Assembly (NCBI RefSeq): GCF_014197205.1
Contig: NZ_JACIFD010000009.1
Location: 1-64,000 of the forward strand
Length of the DNA stretch: 64,000 nucleotides
Direction of reading: 5' to 3'
Source of the DNA: Canibacter oris
Lineage (GTDB): Bacteria; Actinomycetota; Actinomycetes; Actinomycetales; Microbacteriaceae
This document shows, in pieces, positions 48,940 through 60,043 of this stretch (its first letter is position 1; every line of letters begins with the position of its first letter). The notes under the pieces are model-generated. The model did not search any database, was not told the DNA's origin, and saw nothing but the letters and a program-made list of their open reading frames with translations. The position numbers were made by a program, and so were the translations under genes.

Positions 48940-49842
48940 TTAGTGTTTTTTGTGCAGCAGTTTACCCACAGGCATCAGAATACTGCCGACGATTACACCA
49001 ACAACCAGAGAGAGGAAAGTCTCGATTAGCCACATCAAAACCGGTACGGCGGTGACGTGGCTGAGATGATGCACCAGCTCGTAAGGCGCGTGCCACCCCA
49101 GAGTGTTAGCGCCGCTCAGCATAATATGCCCGCCGACCCACAGCATCGCAAAAATCCCCACCGTGCTGATTACCTGCAGCACCACCGGCATCGCGTGCAC
49201 CAGCAGCCGCCCCAGTTTTTGCATAGCCGGCTGCGGCTGAGACGCGAAACGCAACCCCACATCGTCAGTTTTTACGATCAGCGCAACCACGCCGTAAACA
49301 CCGAGGGTGACACCCAGAGCAACCACCACCAGGGTTGCTAGCTGCTGCCAGAACCTCTCTGCGGCGACTTCGTTTAGGGAGATAACCATAATCTCCGCGC
49401 TCAGAATAAAATCGGTGCGGATCGCGCCCCGCACCAGGGTCTTTTCATCCTGCTCTGCTGCACCAACCGCGTCATGGTGGCCCCGCTTAAAAAGCAGCTC
49501 CCACAGTTTTTCGGCGCCTTCGAAGCACAAATAGGCACCGCCCAGCATCAAAAGCGGAGTCAGCGCCCACGGCAAAAAGTGATTCAGCAACAAAATTGCT
49601 GGCAGAATAATCAAAAGCTTGTTGCGCAGCGAACCGAGAGTGATCTTGCCGATAATTGGCAACTCCCGTGCCGGGGTTACACCGTCTACGAAGCGCGGCG
49701 CCACGGCCGCGTCATCAACCACAACGCCGGCAGCTTTCACGGTGGCCTTACCCGCGAGGGTTGCTACATCATCGACACTCGCCGCCGCAGCCTTCGCAAT
49801 CGCTGCGATATCGTCAAGGAGAGCAGCTAAACCTGATGCCAT
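48940..49842 (-). CDS. DUF808 (YedI-like) membrane protein
   Basis: 300 residues: N-terminal ALLDDIAAIAKAAAASVDDVA, then VTPARELPIIGKITLGSLRNKLLI and TPLLMLGGAYLCFEGAEKLWELL, followed by five or six helices, matching the DUF808 family. Function unknown; a membrane transport role is often assumed. It begins 5 bp after ackA ends on the same strand, so it is likely the third gene of a pta-ackA transcript. Confidence 0.85.
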   Translation of the reverse strand: MASGLAALLDDIAAIAKAAAASVDDVATLAGKATVKAAGVVVDDAAVAPRFVDGVTPARELPIIGKITLGSLRNKLLIILPAILLLNHFLPWALTPLLMLGGAYLCFEGAEKLWELLFKRGHHDAVGAAEQDEKTLVRGAIRTDFILSAEIMVISLNEVAAERFWQQLATLVVVALGVTLGVYGVVALIVKTDDVGLRFASQPQPAMQKLGRLLVHAMPVVLQVISTVGIFAMLWVGGHIMLSGANTLGWHAPYELVHHLSHVTAVPVLMWLIETFLSLVVGVIVGSILMPVGKLLHKKH

Positions 49843-49847
49843 GTGTT

Positions 49848-51038
49848 TTAACCTAGTGCTTTCTGTGTCAACCGTGCTATTTCTAGTTCCTCGTTAGTTG
49901 GCACAACCAGAATTTGCACCCGAGAAGCGGCGGTGCTAATGATGCGCGGCCCAGTGTTAGGCAAAGCATTTAGCTCCGGGTCTAAAACAATACCGAAAGG
50001 CTCAAGCCCAGCACAAATAGCCGCGCGTGCGGGGGCATTATTTTCGCCGACGCCGGCAGTGAACACAAGAGTGTCTAAGCCACCCAAGTCGATGGTGTAA
50101 GCGCCGATGTAGTGTCGCACCCGTTTCGCGTAAATCTGCAGGGCTAACTCGGCTGCAGCATCACCCGCCGCAGCTCGCTCGGTGACATCTCGCATATCGG
50201 CTGATCCACTGATGCCGAAAACCCCAGAGCGCTTGTTTAACAGCTCATCTACTGCCTCGGCGCTCATGCCTGCTTGGCGTTGCAGATAAAAAATGATTGA
50301 GGGATCAACATCGCCGCTGCGAGTGCCCATGACCAGCCCCTCAAGCGGAGTTAAGCCCATAGAAGTGTTGATGGAAACTCCGCCGGCAACCGCGCAAGCA
50401 GAAGCACCATTACCCAGGTGTAGGATTATCTGGCGCAAATCGGGAAGCGGTCGCTGCAAGAACTCTGCAGCAGCCCGAGAGACATACTGATGGCTGGTGC
50501 CGTGGAAACCGTAGCGGCGAATCTGCTGCTCCTCAGCAACATCGGCAGCAATTGCGTAAGTGTATGCGGCAGCGGGCATCGTCTGATGGAAAGCGGTGTC
50601 GAAAACCGCAATATGGGGCACCTTGAAAATTTCTAGCGCAGCGGTAATCGCGGCGACGTGACCCGGGTTGTGCAGCGGCGCTAAGGGGGAGAGTGCGGTA
50701 ATCTCCTGCACCACCTCAGGTGTAATAACGGTTGGTTCTGTGAAGCGGCTGCCGCCCTGCACTACGCGGTGCCCAACCGCGGTCAGATTAAGCTCCGCAA
50801 GCGGCATTCCGGTTGCGGCAAAAGCCTGCTCCATCTCCCGCATCGCGGCGCTGAAATCAGCAATCGCAATGCTCTTTTGATAGTTGTTATCGCCGCCGCT
50901 GTGACTAATATTAGCGGCGCTTTCGCCGATCCGCTCAATCAGTCCCTTGGCGAGACGCTCGCCAGAGTCAGCGGTGAGTCGAATCAACTGATACTTCAGC
51001 GAAGACGAGCCGCTGTTGATTACCAGGATAGTTGCCAT
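49848..51038 (-). CDS. ackA: Acetate kinase
   Basis: 396 residues. ATILVINSGSSSLKYQL at the N-terminus (phosphate-binding Asn and Ser), TAVGHRVVQGG (His/Arg pair), AVFDTAFHQTMP, GFHGTSHQYV and HLGNGASACAV are intact. It forms ATP and acetate from acetyl phosphate supplied by Pta, giving overflow ATP and running in reverse for acetate use. Two bp after pta. Confidence 0.97.
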   Translation of the reverse strand: MATILVINSGSSSLKYQLIRLTADSGERLAKGLIERIGESAANISHSGGDNNYQKSIAIADFSAAMREMEQAFAATGMPLAELNLTAVGHRVVQGGSRFTEPTVITPEVVQEITALSPLAPLHNPGHVAAITAALEIFKVPHIAVFDTAFHQTMPAAAYTYAIAADVAEEQQIRRYGFHGTSHQYVSRAAAEFLQRPLPDLRQIILHLGNGASACAVAGGVSINTSMGLTPLEGLVMGTRSGDVDPSIIFYLQRQAGMSAEAVDELLNKRSGVFGISGSADMRDVTERAAAGDAAAELALQIYAKRVRHYIGAYTIDLGGLDTLVFTAGVGENNAPARAAICAGLEPFGIVLDPELNALPNTGPRIISTAASRVQILVVPTNEELEIARLTQKALG

Positions 51039-51040
51039 TG

Positions 51041-53152
51041 TTACTCCTTGCCCATCCCCGCCTGCACCGCGGTGATTGCAACCGTGTTGAGAATATCCAC
51101 AACAGTGGCGCCGCGGCTGAGATCATTAACGGGTTTATTAAGCCCCTGCAAAACCGGCCCCACAGCAACCGCGCCGGCGGAGCGCTGCACCGCTTTATAG
51201 GTGTTGTTGCCGGTGTTCAAATCAGGGAACACAAACACTGTGGCTTGCCCCGCAACCTCGCTGCCAGGCATCTTTTTTGCGCCGGTTTTGGGGTCGCTCG
51301 CGGCATCGTACTGAATCGGGCCCTCCAAAAGCAGATCAGGGCGTTTCTGCTGCGCCAGCCGGGTTGCCTCACGCACTTTATCAACATCGGCGCCAGAACC
51401 GGAAGAACCGGTGGAGTATGACAGCATCGCAACCTTCGGCACCACCCCAAACTGCGCCGCAGTGTCAGCGGAGGAAATCGCGATATCAGCCAGTTGGGCG
51501 GCGGTTGGATCAGGGTTCACAGCGCAATCCCCGTAAACCAAAACCCGGTCAGCCAGCGCCATAAAGAACACACTCGACACCACCGAAACCCCAGGCACAG
51601 TTTTGATAATTTCAAAGCTCGGCCGGATAGTGTGAGCGGTTGTGTGTTTTGCGCCGGAGACCATGCCATCTGCATAGCCCAGGTGCACCATCATGGTGCC
51701 GAAATAGCTGACGTCGGTTAATCTATCGAGAGCATCATCGTAGCTGACACCCTTGTGGGCGCGCAGCCTGGCGTATTCTTCGGCAAACCGTGGCAGCAGT
51801 TCGCTGGTGCGTGGATCCACCACCTGTGCAGCGCTGATATCAAGACCCAGCTCGCTGGCGCGCTGGCGCACCGCAGCGGGATCGCCGAGGATGGTCAGGC
51901 GCGCAATACTGCGAGCCAGCAGTGTGCTGGCTGCCTGCAGAATCCGGTCGTCATCGCCCTCCGGCAGCACAATATGACTGCCGGCTGCTTTTGCGCGCTC
52001 AAACAGCTCGTAGGCAAACATGATTGGGGTGCGCACACCGCCCTTGTCAACTGCAAGGCGGCTGCGCAACAGGCCGATATCAACATGCTCGTTAAACATC
52101 GCCAAAACCGTATCAATTTTGCGGCGCGCGCCCGGCTCAATCACGCCGCGAGCGCGAGAGATCGCCTGCGCGGTCTCAAAGGTGGATTTACCAACGCGAA
52201 TAATCGGCAGACTGGAGTCGATGCCGTCAAGCAGCCGCTCTACGTCAGGAGAAATCTCAAAATCGCCGTTAACCACAATCGCCGACAGCGTCGGGAAAGT
52301 GCTCGCCTCATGCGCCATGGTGAGCGCCAAAAGGGTTTCGGAGCGGTCAGCTGCGCACAGCACTGCATAACCCTCGGTGATGCGGGGGAGCACATGCTCC
52401 ATCGTCATCCCGGCAACAATCAAACCCTGCACTTCACGGCCCAGCAAATCGGTGCTGCCGCGAATTAGGCGCCCTTCGACGGCCTCCATCACAGCGGTAA
52501 CAGAAGGCGCCACCAGCAGAGAGTTCTCTGGCACCGCCCACACCGGCGTATCAGTGCTCAGCGCTCGCTGCACCGCTGCCTTAATTTCGGGCAGATGTTC
52601 AGGATCAGCGCGGTTGACAACACACGCCAGAAGCCGCGCGTGAGCTTCCGCAAGCTGGAATTTAGCGACCTCCGCAACCGTTGCTAAATCAGCCGCGGAG
52701 CGTGGCGCCAGCTGCCCCAGGCTTTCGATCTCGGTGTGTGACCGGCCACCCAGCACGAGCATCACCGGGGCGTCAAGGTTGGCGGCGATCCGCGCATTAA
52801 AAGCCAGCTCGGTCGGCACGGTGACATCAGTAAAGTCGCTGCCGACAATCACCACCACATCACACATTTTTTCGAGCCGCTTAAAGCGCTGCACAATCTC
52901 GGTGAGCGCGGCGTCGGGGTTCTGGTGCGCATCTTCATATGTAACCCCAACACAGTCTTCGTAATTGAGGTCGGTGCGAGTCGCGGTTAGCAGCATCTCC
53001 AGCACGCGATCTCGCTCTGTGTGTGAGCGGATCAGGGGGCGGAACACGCCGACGCGCGGCGCCTCGCCCAGCAACGCGGCAACAACGCCGATAGCAACGG
53101 AACTTTTGCCGGAGCGGCCTTCAACAGAGGTCAGGTAAATTCGGGCAGTCAC
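51041..53152 (-). CDS. pta: Phosphate acetyltransferase (long, three-domain form)
   Basis: 703 residues. An N-terminal P-loop domain (TSVEGRSGKSSVAIGV, about 8-23) and a DRTGG-type middle domain (about 215-330) precede the catalytic PTA domain (about 375-700; VLPEGDDDRIL, DPRTSEL, MVSGAKHTTAHTIRPSF, LSYSTGSSGSGAD). It interconverts acetyl-CoA and acetyl phosphate. The extra N-terminal domains mark the regulated long form seen in E. coli and many actinobacteria. Confidence 0.95.
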   Translation of the reverse strand: MTARIYLTSVEGRSGKSSVAIGVVAALLGEAPRVGVFRPLIRSHTERDRVLEMLLTATRTDLNYEDCVGVTYEDAHQNPDAALTEIVQRFKRLEKMCDVVVIVGSDFTDVTVPTELAFNARIAANLDAPVMLVLGGRSHTEIESLGQLAPRSAADLATVAEVAKFQLAEAHARLLACVVNRADPEHLPEIKAAVQRALSTDTPVWAVPENSLLVAPSVTAVMEAVEGRLIRGSTDLLGREVQGLIVAGMTMEHVLPRITEGYAVLCAADRSETLLALTMAHEASTFPTLSAIVVNGDFEISPDVERLLDGIDSSLPIIRVGKSTFETAQAISRARGVIEPGARRKIDTVLAMFNEHVDIGLLRSRLAVDKGGVRTPIMFAYELFERAKAAGSHIVLPEGDDDRILQAASTLLARSIARLTILGDPAAVRQRASELGLDISAAQVVDPRTSELLPRFAEEYARLRAHKGVSYDDALDRLTDVSYFGTMMVHLGYADGMVSGAKHTTAHTIRPSFEIIKTVPGVSVVSSVFFMALADRVLVYGDCAVNPDPTAAQLADIAISSADTAAQFGVVPKVAMLSYSTGSSGSGADVDKVREATRLAQQKRPDLLLEGPIQYDAASDPKTGAKKMPGSEVAGQATVFVFPDLNTGNNTYKAVQRSAGAVAVGPVLQGLNKPVNDLSRGATVVDILNTVAITAVQAGMGKE

Positions 53153-53238
53153 ATCTATAAGCCTACTGGTATAAACAGAGGAAATGCTACGAAAAATAGC
53201 GGAGCGAATTCACTGTTTTACCAGGTACGATTGTTCTT

Positions 53239-55848
53239 ATGGCTTCCGCTCTTTATCGTAGATACCGCCCCGAATCATTTGCTGAGATGATCGGCCAGGC
53301 GCACGTCACTGAGCCGTTGATGGCGGCGTTACGGAGTGGCAAAATCGGCCACGCATACCTTTTTAGCGGGCCACGCGGCTGTGGAAAAACCACCTCTGCG
53401 CGGGTGTTGGCGCGCTGCCTCAACTGCGCCGAAGGCCCGACTGATAACCCCTGCGGGAAGTGTCCGAGCTGTGTTGAGCTCAGCCGCGGCGGTGCCGGAT
53501 CGATTGACGTGGTAGAAATTGACGCCGCAAGTCATGGCGGCGTTGATGACGCCCGGGAGCTACGAGAGCGCGCCACTTACGCGCCAGCACGCGACCGCTA
53601 CAAGATTTTCATTATTGACGAGGCCCACATGGTAACCTCGCAGGGCTTTAACGCGCTGCTGAAAATCGTGGAGGAGCCGCCGGAGTATCTGAAGTTTATT
53701 TTTGCGACCACGGAGCCGGAGAAGGTGCTCGGCACGATCCGCAGCCGCACTCACCACTATCCATTCCGGCTGATTGCTCCGGGTGTGCTGATTGATTACG
53801 TGCAGCAGCTGTGTGACAGCGAAGGCGTGCAAACTGAGCCGGGTGTGCTGCCGCTGCTGGTGCGTGCCGGCGGTGGCTCCGCACGCGACACCCTGTCAAT
53901 TTTGGATCAGCTGATCGCCGGCTCCGAAAACGGTATTGTAACGCTGGATCGCGCCACCGCACTGCTCGGTTACACCAGTTCTGAGCTGATTGACGAGGTG
54001 GTGCAGGCGCTCGCCGCCGGCGATGGTGCAAGCCTGTTTCAGAGCGTTGATCGGGTGGTGCAGACCGGGCAGGATCCGCGCCGCTTCACCGAAGATTTGC
54101 TGGTGCGGCTGCGGGATTTGATTGTGGTCAGCGCCACTAATCCGGGCGGTGCAGCAGCGGTGTTTCGAGGCGTGCCGCAGGATGAGTTGGAGCGGCTGTT
54201 TGCGCAGGGCACCCTGTTTGCGCAGGCGCAGCTGACCGCAATTGCGGAGGTTGTAAACTCCGCGCTGAACGCCATGAGCGGGGCAACCGCACCGCGGCTG
54301 CAGTTGGAACTGATGATGGCGCGCGCGCTCGCCGTTGCCGCACAGCAGCCCGCAGCGGCACAGCAGCCCGCAGTGGCACAGCGAACTGCGGGTGCGCAGC
54401 AGCCCCCAGCAGTAGCACCGCGTGTTGCTACCCAACCAACTGCAGCGCAGCAGCAGCCCTTGGCCGCTGCCACGCAGAATCCCGTGCAGCCAGTTACGCC
54501 AGCGACCCCGCCGCCGACTCCGCCAGTGACCGCGCCAGCTGCCGCGCAGACCATCGCGCCAGTCCAGAGCGCGCCGCAAACTCAGAGTGCGCCGCAAACT
54601 CAGAGCGCGCCGCAGCATGATGCAGCTGCGCAGGCGGCAGCGCCGCTGCAAGAAGCATCGCAGGCCCTGCCGCCGCAAAGCGGGGAAACCGGGACAGGGC
54701 TGAACGCAGCAGCAGCTTTGGCAGGTGCCCGAGCTTTCTTGCAGAAAGAAATGGACCGGATCGCTTCCCAGCCACCATCAACTGCTTTCCTTGAAGAGCC
54801 AACACCAGGCCCGGCTCCGACACCAGAGCCGGCAGCGGCGCCGCAAATAGCCGCGGCTGCGACCGCTGCGCCCGTGGCAGTTCCCGATCCTGCCACGCCT
54901 GCCGCTGTCACAGCGCCGCAGGGTGGCTTCACCGTGGTCTCGGTGACCCCGCAGCAGGAAGAGTCTCAGACTGTTTCAGAGCCAGTTGCTGCGTCGGCGC
55001 CTGAGCCCGCAGCGACTGCACCAGCTGTCAGTGCCGCCGCGGTGCCAGCTGCGTTCGAGCCCGCAGTAGCTCCGGCTGCCCCGGAACCTGCGCCCGCAAA
55101 GCAGAGCGCATCTGAAAATAGCGAGATTGAACTGCACGGCGCCGCACTTGCCGAGCTGTGGCAAGAAATTCTAGAGGAGCTGGAAACAGCAGACCCGATG
55201 GTGTTTAGCGCTGTGCAACGCATCACTCCGCTGCAAATCACCGGCGGTAACTTCATTATCGGTTTGCGTACTAAAGCTGATCTGGAAAACTTTAAGCAGC
55301 ACGGCGCAACTCCGCTGCGGGAGGTGCTTTTCGGCGCCCTCGGAGTGACCCTCGGATACAAGCCACGGCGAGTCACGAGCAACGAACAGCCACAGCCAGG
55401 TGGGCAGCCTGCGGCAGCTCAGTCAGAGCCTGCGGCGCCGGCTACGCCGACTGCACCACCCGCGCCGGCTGCTGTTGACGCGGCACCGCCGGGATCCACC
55501 CTGCCCACATCAGCGTGGGCAGTGCCGCAGGCTCCGAAACCGGTGCTGCCGCAGCCCGCTGCCGTGCAGCCTGAACCTGCTATGCCTACAACCGCTGCGC
55601 CTGCCGCGTCTGAGGTGCCTGCAACCGCTGCGCCTGTCGTGCCTGAACTGCCCACCACTGGGCATGTTGCGCCCGAAACAGTAAGTGCTGCGCCTGCCAC
55701 GCCCGCTGCAGACAGCGCGGCAGCAACACCAGCGGCAGGCAGCTCCGAAACAGCGCCGGATACAGCGCCGCAGCTCGCAGACATCGAGCGCGTCGGCGAA
55801 TCGGTGGTGCGCCAGGTTTTTAACCCGCGACTGATTGGTGAACGCTAG
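53239..55848 (+). CDS. dnaX: DNA polymerase III subunit gamma/tau
   Basis: 869 residues. Clamp-loader AAA+ ATPase (about 1-240): Walker [10 protein letters not shown], zinc Cys set [19 protein letters not shown], Walker B IIDEAHM, sensor FATTEPEKV. The collar domain (about 240-360) is followed by a long Ala/Pro/Gln-rich disordered region (about 375-630 and 720-860) flanking a tau-like segment ([20 protein letters not shown]). The low-complexity tract contains near-exact repeats of AQQPA and PQTQSA. ATG 53239. Its stop overlaps the recR start. Confidence 0.95.
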   Translation: MASALYRRYRPESFAEMIGQAHVTEPLMAALRSGKIGHAYLFSGPRGCGKTTSARVLARCLNCAEGPTDNPCGKCPSCVELSRGGAGSIDVVEIDAASHGGVDDARELRERATYAPARDRYKIFIIDEAHMVTSQGFNALLKIVEEPPEYLKFIFATTEPEKVLGTIRSRTHHYPFRLIAPGVLIDYVQQLCDSEGVQTEPGVLPLLVRAGGGSARDTLSILDQLIAGSENGIVTLDRATALLGYTSSELIDEVVQALAAGDGASLFQSVDRVVQTGQDPRRFTEDLLVRLRDLIVVSATNPGGAAAVFRGVPQDELERLFAQGTLFAQAQLTAIAEVVNSALNAMSGATAPRLQLELMMARALAVAAQQPAAAQQPAVAQRTAGAQQPPAVAPRVATQPTAAQQQPLAAATQNPVQPVTPATPPPTPPVTAPAAAQTIAPVQSAPQTQSAPQTQSAPQHDAAAQAAAPLQEASQALPPQSGETGTGLNAAAALAGARAFLQKEMDRIASQPPSTAFLEEPTPGPAPTPEPAAAPQIAAAATAAPVAVPDPATPAAVTAPQGGFTVVSVTPQQEESQTVSEPVAASAPEPAATAPAVSAAAVPAAFEPAVAPAAPEPAPAKQSASENSEIELHGAALAELWQEILEELETADPMVFSAVQRITPLQITGGNFIIGLRTKADLENFKQHGATPLREVLFGALGVTLGYKPRRVTSNEQPQPGGQPAAAQSEPAAPATPTAPPAPAAVDAAPPGSTLPTSAWAVPQAPKPVLPQPAAVQPEPAMPTTAAPAASEVPATAAPVVPELPTTGHVAPETVSAAPATPAADSAAATPAAGSSETAPDTAPQLADIERVGESVVRQVFNPRLIGER

Positions 55849-56453
55849 TGTATACCGCAATTGTGCAGGAGCTAATCGATGAGTTTGGCAGGCTGCCTGG
55901 CATCGGCCCAAAGTCTGCCCAGCGCATCACCTTCCACGTGGTGCAAACCCAAAACTACGACCCCAGCCGCCTTGCTGAACTGCTCGCTGAGGTGCGCGAG
56001 CGTGTGAAATTCTGCGAAGTGTGCGCCAACGTCGCCGAAGCCGAAAAATGCGCGATCTGCACCGATGATCGCCGCGATCGCTCCCTGATTTGCGTGGTTG
56101 AGGAGCCCAAAGACGTGGTCGCCATCGAGCGCACGCGGCAATTCAAAGGGCTATACCATGTGCTGGGCGGCGCCATCAGCCCAATCGACGGTGTCGGCCC
56201 TGATGATCTCAACATTTCCCAGCTGCTCAGTCGCGTTGCAGACACTACAGTGCAAGAGGTGATTATCGCCACCGACCCGAACGTCGAGGGCGAAGCAACC
56301 GCAGCCTACCTCACCCGGATGCTGACCGCCATCGGAGTGCGAATCTCGCGCCTCGCCAGTGGCCTGCCGGTGGGCGGTGACCTGGAGTTCGCAGACGAGG
56401 TCACCCTGGGGCGCGCTTTTGAAGGACGCACCCAAATCGGCGGCGGAAATTAG
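55848..56453 (+). CDS. recR: Recombination protein RecR
   Basis: 201 residues, full length. Helix-hairpin-helix ([19 protein letters not shown]), C4 zinc finger ([17 protein letters not shown]), Toprim domain ([14 protein letters not shown]) and the C-terminal Walker-like region. It loads RecA at gaps with RecF and RecO. GTG 55848 shares a base with the dnaX stop (TAGTG). The nucleoid protein gene ybaB that usually lies between dnaX and recR is absent. Confidence 0.96.
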   Translation: MYTAIVQELIDEFGRLPGIGPKSAQRITFHVVQTQNYDPSRLAELLAEVRERVKFCEVCANVAEAEKCAICTDDRRDRSLICVVEEPKDVVAIERTRQFKGLYHVLGGAISPIDGVGPDDLNISQLLSRVADTTVQEVIIATDPNVEGEATAAYLTRMLTAIGVRISRLASGLPVGGDLEFADEVTLGRAFEGRTQIGGGN

Positions 56454-56519
56454 CGCTTTACGCCGTCGCTGAGCAAGATATTATTAAAAGATAAACACAG
56501 ATTTTAGATAGGGAAGCCA

Positions 56520-57794
56520 ATGGCTCTGATAGTGCAAAAATACGGCGGTTCGTCAGTAGCGGACGCCAACAGCATTAAACGAGTTGCCAAACGCATCGTC
56601 GAAACCAGCCGCGCCGGCAACCATGTGGTAGTGGTCGTCAGCGCAATGGGAGATACCACAGACGAGCTGCAAGACCTCGCCAACGAAATCACACCGCTGC
56701 AGGATCCACGCGAATTAGACATGCTGCTGACCGCCGGCGAGCGAATCTCTATGGCGCTGCTGGCAATGGCGATTAAGAGCATGGGCTCAGACGCGGTTTC
56801 CTATACCGGTGAGCAAGTCGGTATCGTAACCGACGAAAAACACGGCTCCGCTAAAATTCAGCGCATCAGCGCAGACCGAGTGCGCGAAGCGCTAGACAAC
56901 GACGCAATTGTGATTGTTGCCGGGTTTCAAGGCACAACCGCAACCGGTGACGTCACCACTTTAGGGCGGGGTGGATCAGACACCACCGCGGTTGCGCTCG
57001 CCGCGGTTTTGCACGCAGACGTGTGCGAAATCTACACCGATGTTGACGGAGTCTTCACCGCAGATCCGCGGCAGGTGCCGCTGGCTCGCAAAATCAACTC
57101 CATCACCAGTGAAGAAATGCTGGAGCTTGCCGCGGCCGGCGCCAAAGTGCTGCACCTGCGCGCGGTAGAGTTTGCGCGCCGCCACGGGGTTACCATTCAC
57201 GTGCGATCCTCGTTCAGCAACCAGCAAGGCACACTAGTTTTTGATCCAGAAAAAGGATACCCAGAAGGAGCAACCGTGGAAGAGTCAATCGTTACCGGCA
57301 TCGCAGTAGACCAGAACGACGCTAAAATCACGGTTGTGGGCGTGCCCGACGCCCCGGGCCGTGCCGCGCAAATCTTTGAAATTGTGGGCGCCACCAACGT
57401 TAACGTGGATATGATCGTGCAAAACGTGTCAGCAAACGACACCAAACGCACCGACATCAGCTTCACCGTGCCGATGCAAGACGGTCCAGCCGTGGTCACC
57501 GCGCTGCGCGCAGCAGAGAGCGCAATCGGCTACGAGTCGCTGCAGTTTGACGACCAAATCGCAAAAATCGCGGTCGTTGGCGCTGGGATGCGCACTAATG
57601 CGGGCGTGGCCACGAAACTCTTCAAAGCACTGTTTGAAGCTGGAATCAACATCGAAATGATCTCAACCAGTGAAATCCGCATCTCTGTTGTGACCCGCGC
57701 CGACATGGTAGCAAAAGCACAGCAGGTGCTGCACACCGCCTTCGAGCTCGACGGCGCAGACGAAGCCGTGGTTTACGCCGGCACCGGCCGCTAA
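56520..57794 (+). CDS. lysC: Aspartate kinase
   Basis: 424 residues. Kinase domain (about 1-245) with [11 protein letters not shown], the [13 protein letters not shown] segment and [13 protein letters not shown]; two ACT regulatory domains follow (about 265-335 and 345-415) which bind lysine and threonine. First step of the aspartate pathway to Lys, Met, Thr and diaminopimelate. An internal start giving a separate regulatory subunit (near 57275, AGAAGGAG...GTGGAA) is plausible, as in Corynebacterium. Confidence 0.95.
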   Translation: MALIVQKYGGSSVADANSIKRVAKRIVETSRAGNHVVVVVSAMGDTTDELQDLANEITPLQDPRELDMLLTAGERISMALLAMAIKSMGSDAVSYTGEQVGIVTDEKHGSAKIQRISADRVREALDNDAIVIVAGFQGTTATGDVTTLGRGGSDTTAVALAAVLHADVCEIYTDVDGVFTADPRQVPLARKINSITSEEMLELAAAGAKVLHLRAVEFARRHGVTIHVRSSFSNQQGTLVFDPEKGYPEGATVEESIVTGIAVDQNDAKITVVGVPDAPGRAAQIFEIVGATNVNVDMIVQNVSANDTKRTDISFTVPMQDGPAVVTALRAAESAIGYESLQFDDQIAKIAVVGAGMRTNAGVATKLFKALFEAGINIEMISTSEIRISVVTRADMVAKAQQVLHTAFELDGADEAVVYAGTGR

Positions 57795-57820
57795 ACAGCT
57801 GCGGCAGGACGCAGTGGTAA

Positions 57821-58906
<1,086 letters not shown>

Positions 58907-59037
58907 CCGCGCGATTGCGCGCAAGCTGAGTGCTGCCTGGTCGCAGCACAGCGCTAAAGAGCGCTTGTGGACACCCCGCGGAATGGGACCGAGCGCAGTG
59001 TTATCGCTGCCTGGGGGGCCCCGCGTAGCAAGCGCTG

Positions 59038-59979
59038 TTAAAGCTGGCTGTCTACCGCGTGCAGCGTCAGCAGCGTAGCCTCTGGGCGGCAGCAGAATCG
59101 CACCGGGGCATAGATAGAGGTGCCAAGGCCCGCACTGACGTGCAAGAAAGCTGTGTTCTCTGCGGTGTACCAGGCCGATAGGCCGCGTGCCTGCTGCGGT
59201 GGTAAATCACTGTTAGAAGTGAGCGCACCCACCCCGGGAACGCGCAGCTGTCCGCCGTGCGTGTGTCCCGCAAGCAATAGTTCACAGCCGTTATCGGTCA
59301 GAAAATCAAGTGACTTGGTGTATGGTGCGTGCACCACACCCACACGGACCTGCTCCGGGTTGAGCTGCTCGGCGGCCTCCAACTGCTGCAGTGCGGTAGC
59401 TACCGCTGCGTGGTCGTGATATCCGATGTGCGGATCATTCAGTCCCAAAAATAACAGCTCGCTGTCACTGACCGTCATGCTGTGCACCCGGTTGTTGAGA
59501 TCCACCGCACCCAATTCTGTGTTGAAGCGCCGCGTGAGCAGCTCATTGTCAAGATCAGGCACCCGAGTCGCCAGCCGTGACGGCTCTTTGAGGTAGCGCA
59601 TCGGGTTCTTGGCGATGGGAGAGTAATAGTCGTTGGAGCCGTGCACAAAACACATTTTTGCTCCCGTAGCGGCGAGCGGCTGCAGCGCGTTTAACAGTGG
59701 ATCGATAGCCTCTTTGTGACCAAGCTGGTCGCCGGTCAGCACCACCAAGTCAGGAGCCAACTGCGCAAGCGACTGCACCCACGCGATTTTGCGCTGCTGC
59801 CACGGAGCCAGGTGCAAATCGCTCAGCTGCAACACGCGCAGCGGCTTCGCGCCCGGCTGCAAAACCGGCAATTGGGCACGGCGCACGGTGAAAAGATAGC
59901 GTTCCACTCCAACCGCCCAAGTAGCGCACGCGGCGGCAGCCCCGACAGCGGCGGTAAACAGTTTTTGCGAATTGTTCAT
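59038..59979 (-). CDS. Membrane-anchored metallophosphoesterase
   Basis: 313 residues. One N-terminal helix (about 8-27), then the calcineurin-like motifs LSDLHLAPW (D-x-H), VLTGDQLGHKE (GD), HGSNDYYS (variant of GNH[ED]) and LAGHTHGGQ (GHTH). In this YkuE-like group the enzyme faces outside or inside the membrane with unknown phosphoester substrate. It follows the PBP gene on the same strand, a common actinobacterial order, but a terminator separates them. Confidence 0.88.
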   Translation of the reverse strand: MNNSQKLFTAAVGAAAACATWAVGVERYLFTVRRAQLPVLQPGAKPLRVLQLSDLHLAPWQQRKIAWVQSLAQLAPDLVVLTGDQLGHKEAIDPLLNALQPLAATGAKMCFVHGSNDYYSPIAKNPMRYLKEPSRLATRVPDLDNELLTRRFNTELGAVDLNNRVHSMTVSDSELLFLGLNDPHIGYHDHAAVATALQQLEAAEQLNPEQVRVGVVHAPYTKSLDFLTDNGCELLLAGHTHGGQLRVPGVGALTSNSDLPPQQARGLSAWYTAENTAFLHVSAGLGTSIYAPVRFCCRPEATLLTLHAVDSQL

Positions 59980-59994
59980 AATGCTCTAGCTCCT

Positions 59995-60034
59995 CAAATA
60001 AAACAGGGGGAGCAGCTGGCGCTGCGCCCCCTGT
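59995..60034 (-). terminator. Terminator after the class A PBP gene
   Basis: ACAGGGGG (60003-60010) / CCCCCTGT (60027-60034); on the minus strand it is followed by TTTTATTTG. It separates the PBP and metallophosphoesterase genes. Confidence 0.85.
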
Positions 60035-60043
60035 GCAATCACT

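Noticed and set aside
51755-52468. 237-residue frame opposite pta
   Set aside because: Antisense to intact pta, no start signal, no domain.
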